A stretch of DNA of 64,000 nt from positions 45,629 to 109,628 of the forward strand of contig NZ_LYXZ01000053.1 of assembly GCF_001676615.1 (NCBI RefSeq), read 5' to 3'. Below are positions 50,941 to 59,324 of this stretch, piece by piece. How positions within the stretch are numbered: position 1 is the stretch's first letter; each line of letters begins with the position of its first letter. The stretch comes from Labrys sp. WJW (GTDB taxonomy: Bacteria; Pseudomonadota; Alphaproteobacteria; Rhizobiales; Labraceae). The notes below the pieces were generated by a model. That model worked only from the letters and a program-made list of their open reading frames with translations, made no database searches and was not told the DNA's origin. A program made the translations under genes and the position numbers.

Positions 50941-51797
50941 GCCGCCACCGGAAATCCATCGTGCTGGATGCCATCGAGCGACCGGCCAGCGCGCTTTTTG
51001 CCCAGGCGTAGACTGCCGGTACCGTCCGGCCAGTCATGGACGCGCGGATCACTGTGCCCCAGCACCCATTCGAAGCCGGTGGCGTCCCGCATGTCCTGCG
51101 GCAAAAATTCGCCCCACTGTTTGAACAGGAAGGGAATGCCCATGATCTCGCAGTCGTCGCGGACCCTGCGCGCCCAATCCGGATGCATCGGCCTCGCATT
51201 GGGGCCGCTTTCTCCGCCGCAGATGATCCAATCGGGTACCTGGCCGTCGATGCAGAGCTGCCCGAGTGGGCCGAGCGCCGGTTCATAGCTGACGAAACGG
51301 GTCCGCGCCGGCACCTTGGCCAGTGCCGGCCAGTTGCGCCGGTAGCGCTCGCCGTCCTCGGCCGTGGTGCCAAGCCAAACATTCGACCAGCCATCGCCCC
51401 AGGGCCGGCAGCCGATATCCGCCGTGGGCAGCATCTTGGCGATGTTCTGAGGGCGCTTGGTCAGGAGAAGCCAATCAAGGTGCGGTGTCATCTCGATCCA
51501 GTGCCAGAGATCGTCCCGCCACCGGCTGGGCACCTGGTTGTCGAAGACATCGGCAAGGGACGCGCAAAACACCCGGAAGCGTCGGCCCTCGGCTTCGGCC
51601 TGCCGGTTCCATTTCAGCGGCTGTTGCCAGTTGCTCGCCGAAGTCCGGCGCCGCTCGCCTTCCCAAAGCTCGGGCTTGCCGGCGCGCCTCGCCCACCCCT
51701 CGGCATAGCAATGGTCGCAAGCCGGGCTGAGGGCCGTGCATCCCAGCCAGGGATTGAAGGTGTGGTCCGCCCACTCGATCTTGGTGTTTTCCGCCAC
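50937..51797 (-). CDS. Gp37/Gp68 family phage protein (DUF5131)
   Basis: 286 residues from GTG 51797, preceded by GGGGGAG about 9 nt upstream. Ile-Glu-Trp-Ala-Asp-His-Thr-Phe-Asn-Pro-Trp-Leu-Gly-Cys near the start, the Cys-x6-Cys-x2-Cys cluster (Cys-Asp-His-Cys-Tyr-Ala-Glu) and Phe-Cys-Ala-Ser-Leu-Ala-Asp-Val-Phe-Asp mark the Gp37/Gp68 family. The Cys cluster recalls radical-SAM-like metal sites, but the reaction is unknown. Confidence 0.85.
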   Translation of the reverse strand: MAENTKIEWADHTFNPWLGCTALSPACDHCYAEGWARRAGKPELWEGERRRTSASNWQQPLKWNRQAEAEGRRFRVFCASLADVFDNQVPSRWRDDLWHWIEMTPHLDWLLLTKRPQNIAKMLPTADIGCRPWGDGWSNVWLGTTAEDGERYRRNWPALAKVPARTRFVSYEPALGPLGQLCIDGQVPDWIICGGESGPNARPMHPDWARRVRDDCEIMGIPFLFKQWGEFLPQDMRDATGFEWVLGHSDPRVHDWPDGTGSLRLGKKRAGRSLDGIQHDGFPVAA

Positions 51798-51800
51798 GGC

Positions 51801-52121
51801 TTATTGCTCCCCCAACACGGCGTCGAAGAGGTCATCACGAACGATCACGTCGACCAGTTTTCGCAGAAGGTCATTGCCACCACGGCAATCCGGCCGCCCC
51901 GACGCTTCGACGTCCAGGGCCTGGGCGAGATGGACAGGAAGCTTCACACCCGGCCCGGACCGAACATGGATGACGCGGAAGCTCTCTGGCCTGTTCCGCA
52001 CCCGAGCCGCCAGGGCTCGGATCGAGGATGGGTTCAGCTCGGGATGGGCGGCGATGATTTCCCCGTTTGTCAGGCCCTGGGCGACAGCATCCCGCACGAT
52101 TTTCGTGATTTTCCCGGCCAT
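51801..52121 (-). CDS. Small DNA-binding-like protein
   Basis: 106 residues from ATG 52121. The N-terminal 40 residues (Ile-Val-Arg-Asp-Ala-Val-Ala-Gln-Gly-Leu-Thr-Asn-Gly-Glu-Ile) could form a helix-turn-helix like that in Mu-phage middle proteins; the rest is not recognised. TGATG junction with the MT-A70 gene. Confidence 0.6.
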   Translation of the reverse strand: MAGKITKIVRDAVAQGLTNGEIIAAHPELNPSSIRALAARVRNRPESFRVIHVRSGPGVKLPVHLAQALDVEASGRPDCRGGNDLLRKLVDVIVRDDLFDAVLGEQ

Positions 52122-52732
52122 CACGCCCCTCCGAAAAGGTGGGCTTCCTTGCCCCAGACGGTGTGACCGGCCCATGGCTCGCGGGCGAAAACGTCGACCA
52201 TGCGAGCCCAGGGGCAGAGGCGTTCCAGCATCTCCCGCATTTCCCCTGGCTTGCGGGAATATTCGCGGAGGGTGGCTTCGATGGCGGACGGAAAATCCTC
52301 GACATCGTCGACGTCCTCGACGGTCTCGATGACGTTGCGCACGGACTTGGAGACAATCCGCGGTTTCCCGATGGTGCCGATCAGATAGGGTTCCGTCGCC
52401 GATCGAACGATGAAGCCGGTGCCAAAGCCGCTCTTTCCGTTTCGGGTTTTTTTGTGCCAGGCGCCGCCTGTTTTGTAGGTGAAGCCCCAAACGCGCATGA
52501 TCTCCATGGCGTAGGCTAGGTGCGGCCAGGTCGACCACATCACCAGCAGGCAATTCGGCCCCGCCAACTCGCCGACCGGCAGGGCCGCGATGCGATCCAC
52601 GGGCATCGTGTCGTAGTAGCTCTCCGGCGACTTGGCGTAGCCGGCCTCGCTGCGCATGTCGTAGGGCCAGGGCGGGTCGATATGGATCACTCCATAGTGC
52701 TCCCGAAGCAGCGGGGCAAAACAGAAGCTCAT
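52121..52732 (-). CDS. MT-A70 family N6-adenine methyltransferase
   Basis: 203 residues. The catalytic Asp-Pro-Pro-Trp is at 19-22, with Tyr-Asp after it; Leu-Leu-Val-Met-Trp-Ser-Thr (about 62) and Lys-Thr-Gly-Gly-Ala-Trp-His-Lys-Lys (about 88) follow, and Pro-Trp-Ala-Arg-Met-Val-Asp-Val-Phe-Ala-Arg closes the AdoMet fold. Such phage enzymes methylate DNA adenines. It is the second adenine methylase of this prophage, in the early region, whereas the Dam-type one is at the far end. Confidence 0.85.
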   Translation of the reverse strand: MSFCFAPLLREHYGVIHIDPPWPYDMRSEAGYAKSPESYYDTMPVDRIAALPVGELAGPNCLLVMWSTWPHLAYAMEIMRVWGFTYKTGGAWHKKTRNGKSGFGTGFIVRSATEPYLIGTIGKPRIVSKSVRNVIETVEDVDDVEDFPSAIEATLREYSRKPGEMREMLERLCPWARMVDVFAREPWAGHTVWGKEAHLFGGA

Positions 52733-52959
52733 CGCACCGGGCCTCCCTTGTTCTGGGCAGCCTGTAAGGCAATGAGAGCCTCGCGATTTTCCTCGAGCCA
52801 GGCGAGCGTGCTGTCGATGTGCTTGAGATGCTCGAGCTGCAGACCTTCATGCGACCTGGTCATGCCCGCCCGCACCGCCTGTCCATTCGCAATGCGGTTC
52901 TGGATGTCGATGGCGCGGCCGAGCGCCTGACGCTGGGCATGGAGTGAAATCTTCCTCAT
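52729..52959 (-). CDS. Small helical early protein
   Basis: 76 residues from ATG 52959 (ATGA overlap with gemA). Helical, with a Gln-Arg-Gln-Ala-Leu-Gly-Arg-Ala start and Leu-Ala-Trp-Leu-Glu-Glu-Asn-Arg-Glu-Ala. Function unknown. Confidence 0.6.
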   Translation of the reverse strand: MRKISLHAQRQALGRAIDIQNRIANGQAVRAGMTRSHEGLQLEHLKHIDSTLAWLEENREALIALQAAQNKGGPVR

Positions 52960-53585
52960 GCCTCCCCCCCGATCAGTTCTCGGATATGACGGCCGAGCAG
53001 GATCTGGCGCTCCAGCAACTGCTCCGGCGACAGGGGTTTGTTGATGTCGGCGAAGGCGATGCGCTGGACGGTGGCGTCCGCGCCGCGATCGCGGAGGATC
53101 TTCGCCTGGGCGATCAGGATTGCCCACCGGTCGGCCTGGAGCTGGGTCAGGCCCATATCCTTGGCGACGCGTTCCGGCTTCCACTCGGCGCCGGCGCGCT
53201 GCGCCATCTTCTTCAGCGCCTCGATCGCCTTCCTGGAGTCGACCGGGTCTGTGAGGAACCGGGTGTGGCTGAGGCCCGTCTGACGCTCGACAAAGGCCAT
53301 CATCGCCTTGTCGGTGCGGTTCTCGACCATGCCGAGATCGTGCAAGGCCATCCAGAGCGCCTGGAGCTTGGGAGCATAATCGCCGGTCGCGCGCTGCGCG
53401 CTCCCCGACCGGGCTGGCGCTCCCTTCGAAAGGCCTTCGAGCTGCGCGATGACGCGCAGCTCCTGGTCAGGGCTGAGGCCCTTGGAAGAGCGCTGGCCGG
53501 TCGCGGCCTGGAGGAGATCCCGATAGGCGGCATCGTCCAGGCCGGCGCGGGATTTCAGCATGTGGATGCGGGCGATAGCGCTCAT
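52956..53585 (-). CDS. gemA: GemA regulatory protein (Mu gp16-like, DUF1018)
   Basis: 209 residues. Ile-Ala-Arg-Ile-His-Met-Leu-Lys-Ser near the start, Ala-Gly-Leu-Asp-Asp-Ala-Ala-Tyr-Arg-Asp-Leu-Leu and Ser-Lys-Gly-Leu (about 15-40) define the family. Leu-Gln-Ala-Leu-Trp-Met-Ala-Leu-His-Asp-Leu-Gly (about 75-87) is typical too. GemA of Mu changes host gene expression and supercoiling. The ATG at 53585 has CGGAG upstream. Confidence 0.88.
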   Translation of the reverse strand: MSAIARIHMLKSRAGLDDAAYRDLLQAATGQRSSKGLSPDQELRVIAQLEGLSKGAPARSGSAQRATGDYAPKLQALWMALHDLGMVENRTDKAMMAFVERQTGLSHTRFLTDPVDSRKAIEALKKMAQRAGAEWKPERVAKDMGLTQLQADRWAILIAQAKILRDRGADATVQRIAFADINKPLSPEQLLERQILLGRHIRELIGGEA

Positions 53586-53803
53586 GACTGTTGCTCCGAC
53601 CCGATCTTCGCTTTTGCTGCGGCGCGCTGCTTAGCCAAGAGAAAGCAATCGCGCTTCTCTGCCTTCGGGCACCCTTCCCACCAGAGCCAGCACGTGCCGG
53701 GGCCGGCGGCCGGATCGCGGCTGCATTTCCCCCTGCCTTTCGGCGTGGTCCATTGGAGCGCCGTCGGCGGGAGGTCGAGTGAAAGCTGGGCAATCGCGCT
53801 CAT
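53582..53803 (-). CDS. Small Cys/Trp-rich early protein
   Basis: 73 residues from ATG 53803 (ATGA with the upstream gene). Three Cys and a Trp-Leu-Trp-Trp-Glu-Gly-Cys-Pro segment suggest a small metal-binding or structural protein. Not recognised. Confidence 0.55.
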   Translation of the reverse strand: MSAIAQLSLDLPPTALQWTTPKGRGKCSRDPAAGPGTCWLWWEGCPKAEKRDCFLLAKQRAAAKAKIGSEQQS

Positions 53804-54066
53804 GCCGGCCACCCATCGATCTCGGTGCCCGTGATTTCGGCCTTAATCCCCATATCCCTGGCCGGTCCGTAGCCCTCAATGAAGTAGGAGGGCGAAACGT
53901 CGATCACGCCACGCGCAACCATTTGCGCTATGTGCTCAGCATGCTCCCCGATCTCGAAGAACGGGAAAAAGCTCCGCCGGAACTCTTCCATAAAGGCGTC
54001 CGTGAACTTCGACTCATCCAGCTCCACCTCGACGGTCTGGCTGACTTCGACCCTGAATTTTTTCAT
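53800..54066 (-). CDS. Small hypothetical early protein
   Basis: 88 residues from ATG 54066, preceded by GGAGGGC. Lys-Lys-Phe-Arg-Val-Glu-Val-Ser-Gln-Thr-Val-Glu-Val-Glu-Leu-Asp-Glu is a beta-hairpin start like those of small proteins of unknown function in phages. The C-terminal half is acidic-aromatic. Confidence 0.6.
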   Translation of the reverse strand: MKKFRVEVSQTVEVELDESKFTDAFMEEFRRSFFPFFEIGEHAEHIAQMVARGVIDVSPSYFIEGYGPARDMGIKAEITGTEIDGWPA

Positions 54067-54473
54067 ACCGCCGCCCTCCGAAGGAAATGATCGGCATCCC
54101 AACGGATCTGGAAGCCGCTGAAAATCGGCGTGGCCGGGTGGTGCTCGGCCCAAAAGGCGCGCATATCGGCCCAATCGTCGAAGCCATCGCGCTGGGCGAA
54201 ACTGTCGAGCTGGTAGGAGGGATTCTGGTACCAGCCGGGCAATGCGGCATCGCCGATCTCGATCCGACCATTCGGAAAGTCGAGCCTGATAGGATTGACG
54301 GAGACACAGCGTGGCGCTCCGAGCAGGCGGCAGTACCGAGTCCGCATGCTGGTAAAGAGCTGCATGGCCTCACCGGGGCGAGCATGGCGCTTGCGGTCGG
54401 CCCGGATTGTGCCGTCCTTGGTACCGCGCTCGATCGCCGGGGCGAAACGCTTGTGGAAGGAATAGGCGACCAT
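54063..54473 (-). CDS. ASCH/PUA-like domain protein
   Basis: 136 residues. Ser-Phe-His-Lys-Arg-Phe-Ala-Pro-Ala-Ile, then Gly-Thr-Lys-Asp-Gly-Thr-Ile-Arg (about 17-24) and Arg-Pro-Gly-Glu-Ala-Met-Gln-Leu-Phe-Thr, follow the ASCH pattern of an RNA- or cofactor-binding PUA-like fold. Common in phage early regions; role not known. Confidence 0.5.
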   Translation of the reverse strand: MVAYSFHKRFAPAIERGTKDGTIRADRKRHARPGEAMQLFTSMRTRYCRLLGAPRCVSVNPIRLDFPNGRIEIGDAALPGWYQNPSYQLDSFAQRDGFDDWADMRAFWAEHHPATPIFSGFQIRWDADHFLRRAAV

Positions 54474-54869
54474 CTAAGCCACCTCCTTCTTTGCCGCGCA
54501 GGCCGTGCAAAGGTCCGGACGAACCCAGGCGCAAGGCGGAAAACAGCCGTCTCGATCGCTGCAACCGCAATCGTCGCAGACCGGACCCATCTGCGAAGGA
54601 ATTCGTGGCGTTCCGTCATCGGCCTGTAGGAGATGACGCGGCAGGGCGTCGACGACCGCCACCTGCAGACGCGGCAACAAGATGTTGGTTGCCACGAGGG
54701 CCGCGCGCTCGGTCGGGGTGACGCACTCAAAGAGTGGCTGTTCCTCGACACGCTCAGAGGCGAACCACGCGCAGAACAGTTCGAGCGTAAGGGCGCCGAT
54801 ATCGTCCCTCTCCTCGGTGCTGAGGCCGCGCCAGGCGGCGGCCCCGTCGAATCGTTCGATCTTGGCCAT
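54474..54869 (-). CDS. Hypothetical early protein with C-terminal zinc knuckle
   Basis: 131 residues. The C-terminal Cys-Asp-Asp-Cys, Cys-Ser-Asp-Arg-Asp-Gly-Cys, Cys-Ala-Trp and Cys-Thr-Ala-Cys motifs (about 97-125) form a likely zinc site; the N-terminal part is helical. Not recognised. Start one base from the next stop. Confidence 0.55.
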   Translation of the reverse strand: MAKIERFDGAAAWRGLSTEERDDIGALTLELFCAWFASERVEEQPLFECVTPTERAALVATNILLPRLQVAVVDALPRHLLQADDGTPRIPSQMGPVCDDCGCSDRDGCFPPCAWVRPDLCTACAAKKEVA

Positions 54870-54878
54870 GTCCGCCCC

Positions 54879-55544
54879 TCAATCCACGGCCGCGATATCG
54901 ATGGTGACGGGCTGCCACTTCCCCTTGGCGCTATCGCGCCGGTGAAAGCGGATATACGTCTTCGAACCGATGATGCGGATGCTGTCGCGGATCGCCTCCA
55001 TGGCGCGAAGCCAGCGTTCGTCGCGGATGTCGGTGCGCATGAGCATGAACAGCTCTGCCCGATTGATCTGACCCTCCTTGTCGACCTGGAAAGCACGGTT
55101 GACGATGGCGCGCAGTTCGTCCCGTGATCCCTCGCTCCATTCGGTCAGGCATTCGTCGATAAGGGTTTTTGCTGCCTGCAGCTCCGGACCAAACTCGATC
55201 CGATCGGCGACCTGGATTGTGACCTTGAGTGTCCCATCGATCGTGGTGAGCGTGGTGTTGCCCTTTTCACCGCCAACCTTCGCGCCGTATTTCTCCGCGA
55301 TGAGGGCCTGGAAGGCTCCAAAATCATCGAAGCAGTGGGCCTTGAAACGGGCGATCTGCGCGTTCAACGGCTCGGCATGGCCGAACATCTTGCGCACGGT
55401 GTCATCCATCAGCATGTCGACGGGCTTCACCAGGTCGAGCGGAACCCATGCCCCTCGGGCATCGCGCATAAACGGCTTGTCGCCAATCATGGTCGCGCCT
55501 TCCGGCAAGGCCGCCGCCGGGTTTGAAATGGTCTCAACGCTCAT
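54879..55544 (-). CDS. DUF3164 early protein
   Basis: 221 residues from ATG 55544 (AAAGGAG about 7 nt upstream). Arg-Asp-Ala-Arg-Gly-Ala-Trp-Val-Pro-Leu-Asp-Leu-Val-Lys-Pro (about 27-41) and the C-terminal Ile-Arg-Phe-His-Arg-Arg-Asp-Ser...Trp-Gln-Pro-Val-Thr-Ile-Asp-Ile-Ala are diagnostic for DUF3164, present early in many Mu-like phages. Function unknown; in Mu this area holds Gam. Confidence 0.8.
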   Translation of the reverse strand: MSVETISNPAAALPEGATMIGDKPFMRDARGAWVPLDLVKPVDMLMDDTVRKMFGHAEPLNAQIARFKAHCFDDFGAFQALIAEKYGAKVGGEKGNTTLTTIDGTLKVTIQVADRIEFGPELQAAKTLIDECLTEWSEGSRDELRAIVNRAFQVDKEGQINRAELFMLMRTDIRDERWLRAMEAIRDSIRIIGSKTYIRFHRRDSAKGKWQPVTIDIAAVD

Positions 55545-56022
55545 TTGAAGCTCCTTTGTGGTGCATGGCATCACGGCTCAGGCTGGCGAGGCCGGAGGCG
55601 ATGGCGAGGATTTCGCGGGTGGAAAGATCTGTCGGACGCATGCGGCCGGCGCTGACCTCGACGGCAAGGGCGACGGGGTCGAACTCGCGCAGTGGCGGGA
55701 TGCCTAGAGCGTGGAGCGCCTTTGCTTCCGCCAGTGCTGTGATGCTGAGGTTTTTGAGAAGCTCGAAGAACGACCGATCTGCAGGGCAACGCTTCTGCAC
55801 ATCGTCGTGGGCCTTGAGGACGTCGGCTTCCTCGCAGGCGCCAAGGGCGGCGGCGACTTCGGACGCAGGCAAATCGGTCAGCGTGAACGCCAGATAGGCG
55901 GCGATCTCGCCGGCGAGCGTGAAGCCCCCCAGATACCGGCCATATTTGAGGTCAGTGCTCGTGACGCCGACCCCAGTGGCAACGGTGGCGATGATCTGCG
56001 ACATGGTGGGCTGGATGCTCAT
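55534..56022 (-). CDS. DnaA domain IV-like helix-turn-helix protein
   Basis: 162 residues from ATG 56022. Residues about 8-75 follow the order of the DnaA DNA-binding domain: Ile-Ile-Ala-Thr-Val-Ala...Gly-Val-Thr-Ser-Thr-Asp-Leu, then Ala-Gly-Glu-Ile-Ala-Ala-Tyr-Leu-Ala, Leu-Pro-Ala-Ser-Glu-Val-Ala-Ala-Ala-Leu-Gly, and Asp-Val-Leu-Lys-Ala-His. The arginines that bind DnaA boxes are mostly absent. It lacks the AAA domain. It may bind DNA or mimic DnaA; this is by eye. Confidence 0.45.
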   Translation of the reverse strand: MSIQPTMSQIIATVATGVGVTSTDLKYGRYLGGFTLAGEIAAYLAFTLTDLPASEVAAALGACEEADVLKAHDDVQKRCPADRSFFELLKNLSITALAEAKALHALGIPPLREFDPVALAVEVSAGRMRPTDLSTREILAIASGLASLSRDAMHHKGASNER

Positions 56023-56345
56023 GCCGCGCCTCCAGCCGGACCGGGTGCGAGGATCTCCGTGCGCGGTGGCAGCGGGATGGTTTCCCCTTGCACCCGGAAA
56101 TATTCCCGCCGCTCGGGAAAGGCGACGACGCGGCCAGGCGATGACGCGTCCGCCTGTTCGAGGAGGAAAACGCGGTTCTTGGCGACTTCGGCAGCCAGGA
56201 GGTTGAGGGCACTCACATAGCTGAATCGGATCCTGGCGATATCCTCGGCCAGCTCCGTGCAAAGTTCCGCATTGAGGTGGACGCCTTCGGGGGCCGGATG
56301 CGCAAACAAGGTTTCGAGGTCGGCCAGGTGTTGGAGGGTGCTCAT
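56019..56345 (-). CDS. Hypothetical early protein
   Basis: 108 residues; helical N-terminal 60 and a beta/Pro-rich C-terminus. ATGA overlaps with MuB upstream and the DnaA-like gene downstream. Not recognised. Confidence 0.65.
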   Translation of the reverse strand: MSTLQHLADLETLFAHPAPEGVHLNAELCTELAEDIARIRFSYVSALNLLAAEVAKNRVFLLEQADASSPGRVVAFPERREYFRVQGETIPLPPRTEILAPGPAGGAA

Positions 56346-57307
56346 GAGCGCACCTCGCCGCTGCGGTTGATCCAGGCGGCCCGGATGTCGGCGATATCGA
56401 CGGGACGGCTCTGCCCGGCAGCAAGGATCGTGGCCAAGCGCATCGTCTTGTCGATCTGGCCAAGAGTGCCCGGCTTGCGGCCGATATAGGTCAACAGCTC
56501 GCGCTGTTTGGGGTCCTCGATTTTCCAGGCGTCAAGCATGGCGTCGATGTCGCCCGGCTGCGGCTGGAGAATCCGCCGCTTGAGGCCGATGCGTCGATGA
56601 AGCTGGCCATATCCCTCTTTGGGCTCGGTGGCGCCAAACCGCTTATAGACCTCGTCATTGCCGACCAGGGCGATGCCGCACTCATATTCGTCAAGGAAAT
56701 GGCGCAGTTGATTGACGGCCTGGTCGGACAGTTCCTGCGCCTCGTCGATGATCAAGAGAGTGTGGCGGCCATTACGGCGCAGTTTCTCTCCGATCGCCCG
56801 ATCGAGCGCCTTGCCGGAAAGGTCCGGCGCGCCGACCGTGATGGCCAGATCCTGCAGCATGGACCACATTCCGCTGGTCCGTGGGCGCATGGTGGCGCGA
56901 TAGACATTGCGGCGGGTCGACACGAAGTATTTGATGGAGGTCGTCTTGCCGAGGCCGGCAGCCGCCGTGACGACCACCATTTCCGGGGTGGATTGGGCAT
57001 AGGCCAGAGTCTGGATGATCAGGGTCGAAGTCGGCGTTTCCACGAACTTCGGAACGGACTCGGCCTGTGCGACGGCTGCCGCGCGGGTGTCGTCACAAAC
57101 CTGCAGCCAGCGCTTGAACTTCTCGGCAACGTTCTCGTTCTTGCCGGCGTATTTGCCATCCAGCCACAACGAAGTGGTGGAAGAGGCAACGTCAGCGGCC
57201 CTGGCGACATCGGCGCGGTTGAGGCCCTGCCGGTTCATCTCCTCGACGACGCGCTGCCTGATCTTTTCGACTTCGTTGCCGGGCTCTTGCCCGTTTGTCT
57301 CTGACAT
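56342..57307 (-). CDS. MuB-like target-selection ATPase
   Basis: 321 residues. N-terminal helix-turn-helix (about 17-50), Walker A Ala-Ala-Ala-Gly-Leu-Gly-Lys121-Thr-Thr-Ser and Walker B Leu-Leu-Ile-Ile-Asp-Glu-Ala-Gln (184-191). The C-terminal helical domain ends Arg-Ser-Gly-Glu-Val-Arg-Ser. MuB coats target DNA and activates MuA; it gives target immunity. It follows the transposase gene by 73 bp. Confidence 0.88.
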   Translation of the reverse strand: MSETNGQEPGNEVEKIRQRVVEEMNRQGLNRADVARAADVASSTTSLWLDGKYAGKNENVAEKFKRWLQVCDDTRAAAVAQAESVPKFVETPTSTLIIQTLAYAQSTPEMVVVTAAAGLGKTTSIKYFVSTRRNVYRATMRPRTSGMWSMLQDLAITVGAPDLSGKALDRAIGEKLRRNGRHTLLIIDEAQELSDQAVNQLRHFLDEYECGIALVGNDEVYKRFGATEPKEGYGQLHRRIGLKRRILQPQPGDIDAMLDAWKIEDPKQRELLTYIGRKPGTLGQIDKTMRLATILAAGQSRPVDIADIRAAWINRSGEVRS

Positions 57308-57380
57308 GAGACAGTCTCCTTGCTTGCTATGGGCCTTGCGGCCCGCTTACGAGGGCGTTCCGGGGGCAACCGGAACGCCT

Positions 57381-59324
57381 TCATTCGTTTCCGTCCCGCC
57401 GGAATGGCAGGACGTCCGCGTCGCGATCGAGCGCGGCCACGCCGGCCGAGAAGGCGGCATCGAAATCGGTCATCTCTGGAATCGGCCCGCGCATGCCGCC
57501 GGCGGCCGCGACCAGGCGGACCACCTTGGGCTGGTCGGGCTCGATCGAGGAGGGCTTGGACGGAGTGACCAGGGCCTGCAGCTCGCGCAGGGAAAGACGC
57601 TGCTGCAGCTCGGCGGCACGCTTCTGGGCCTTCATCCAGCCGGTGCGGAGCTTCGTGTGGGAGCGGGCCGCATCCGTGTCGTCGAAGCCGGTCATTTCGA
57701 TGCAATCGGCCGAGCAGACGAAACGCCCATCCAGGCTGTAGACGGCGAGCGGCGCCCAGAGCTGGCGCGGATCGAACTTCACCATCACCTTCTTGCCGGC
57801 GTACTGGATCAGTTCCTCGGCCCAGTACCGGTTTTCATAGAAGTGGATGGCCGGCTGATCCCGACGAACCATGACGTCCTTCGACGCCAGCAGCAGCATG
57901 CGGCGCTGCTCTTCCGTGCCGCGCCTGACCATGGCGCCGGCCGCGATCTTGTCGTTCCACACCTGGAGGAAGGAACGCCCGTTCATGCCGAAGCCTCGGC
58001 GCCCTTCACGGGCGTTGTGTCGGTCGATCTCGTGCTCGACCAGCGCTTCCAGGTCGGCCAGCGGGATCGCGGCCTTGCCGTAGTTGTGCGGCTTGTTGGT
58101 CGGGCTGTTGCCCGTGTAGGCGCCGGCGCAGAGGGGGTGCTTGGCAATCTCTTCGCAGAGGTCGCGGAAAGACCGCTCGATCGGCTTGGACTGGCCGCTA
58201 TAGGGCGTTGTCCAATGTGTCTCGATGCCGAGCTGCGTGAGCACGCCGAGCGGCTCATCTTCCTTGATGCGGAAGCGGAAGCGGGTCTTTTGCTGGCCAG
58301 AGATCAGCTTGGAGGCAAAGGCCTTGCCGTTGTCGAGGTAAATGGACTCGGGGATCCCGTAGTTCTCGACCATGTCGGCGACGGCCAGCCGGACCGACTC
58401 GAAGGTTTCGGCCAGGTCCAAGTTCCAGCCGACATAGAGGCCGGTGCCGAGATCCTGAATCGCGACCAGGATGACGCGCACGGGAGTGTCCGCATTCGGC
58501 AGCTTGACGAAGACATCGAGCTTGTGCCCGTCGATGTTCACCGACTGGAGCGGTCCGAAATGGGTGCGGTCGCGTTTCTGGGCGGGATACATGCGCTTCA
58601 ATGCCTCGGGGCCTTGGCGAACGGCGATCCGGGCCGAAACCGGGATCTCCTTCTCCAGGCGACGTTTCAGGGTTTTGGGATGAGGGATCGGCGACCAGCC
58701 TTCGCGCTTGGCGACTTCCTGCATGCGGCGGTAGCAGGGTTCGAAGGCTGTCTTTTCCGCCCGGAGATAATCCGCCACGATGAAATCCCAGGCACGCGGA
58801 TCGCACTCGGCAGTCGATGTGCGGCCCTGGCGCCGAGGCGCGAGGGCAGCAAGCCGATCAGCGCGTGGCACGCCCCTGGCGGCAGCAAGCCAATTGTACA
58901 GTGTCGAGGGCGAGACATCGGTCTCCTGCGAGACGATGGCGACAGCTGCGCCGAGGATGCTGGCACGGGACAGGGTCTCGATGCGGTCGACGGCGGCAAG
59001 GCGGCGAGTGGCCTCGGCCTTGGCTTTGTCCGGCAGGCCTTCGAAGAGCTGCCAAAGAGGCTTTGAAGGGGCGTCGACGGGTTTGGCGGGCGTCGGCGCG
59101 GCTTCTGGCTGGCTCAGCGCCAGCAGCCGGTTCTGCACCTCGATCGGGGCGAGCGAATAGTGATAGACCCAACCGCCCCCATGTTGATCGACAGCGATCC
59201 GGGCGCGGCGACGATCGGCTCGCCAGCCATTCTTTAAGGCATACCGGGAGAAGGACGGGACGTCGGTGGGGAGTTCACCGGCCGAGGCGGCAACGAAGTC
59301 CGAAGGGCGGAAGAACTCGGTCAA
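57381..59324 (-). CDS. MuA-like DDE transposase
   Basis: 647 residues (MuA is 663). The DDE triad is Asp265 (Asn-Ile-Asp-Gly-His), Asp331 (Tyr-Leu-Asp-Asn-Gly) and Glu383 (Lys-Pro-Ile-Glu-Arg-Ser-Phe); spacing is close to MuA (269, 336, 392). N-terminal end-binding domains cover about 10-245, including a winged-helix-like start and Ser-Thr-Leu-Tyr-Asn-Trp-Leu (140-146); a Mu-transposase C-terminal beta-barrel follows at about 480-545. It binds the L and R sites and carries out replicative transposition. ATGA overlap with the gene upstream. Confidence 0.93.
   Translation of the reverse strand: MTEFFRPSDFVAASAGELPTDVPSFSRYALKNGWRADRRRARIAVDQHGGGWVYHYSLAPIEVQNRLLALSQPEAAPTPAKPVDAPSKPLWQLFEGLPDKAKAEATRRLAAVDRIETLSRASILGAAVAIVSQETDVSPSTLYNWLAAARGVPRADRLAALAPRRQGRTSTAECDPRAWDFIVADYLRAEKTAFEPCYRRMQEVAKREGWSPIPHPKTLKRRLEKEIPVSARIAVRQGPEALKRMYPAQKRDRTHFGPLQSVNIDGHKLDVFVKLPNADTPVRVILVAIQDLGTGLYVGWNLDLAETFESVRLAVADMVENYGIPESIYLDNGKAFASKLISGQQKTRFRFRIKEDEPLGVLTQLGIETHWTTPYSGQSKPIERSFRDLCEEIAKHPLCAGAYTGNSPTNKPHNYGKAAIPLADLEALVEHEIDRHNAREGRRGFGMNGRSFLQVWNDKIAAGAMVRRGTEEQRRMLLLASKDVMVRRDQPAIHFYENRYWAEELIQYAGKKVMVKFDPRQLWAPLAVYSLDGRFVCSADCIEMTGFDDTDAARSHTKLRTGWMKAQKRAAELQQRLSLRELQALVTPSKPSSIEPDQPKVVRLVAAAGGMRGPIPEMTDFDAAFSAGVAALDRDADVLPFRRDGNE

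Noticed and set aside
57015..59066. Long rightward frame opposite MuA/MuB
   Set aside because: Shadow spanning two well-supported genes with DDE and Walker motifs.
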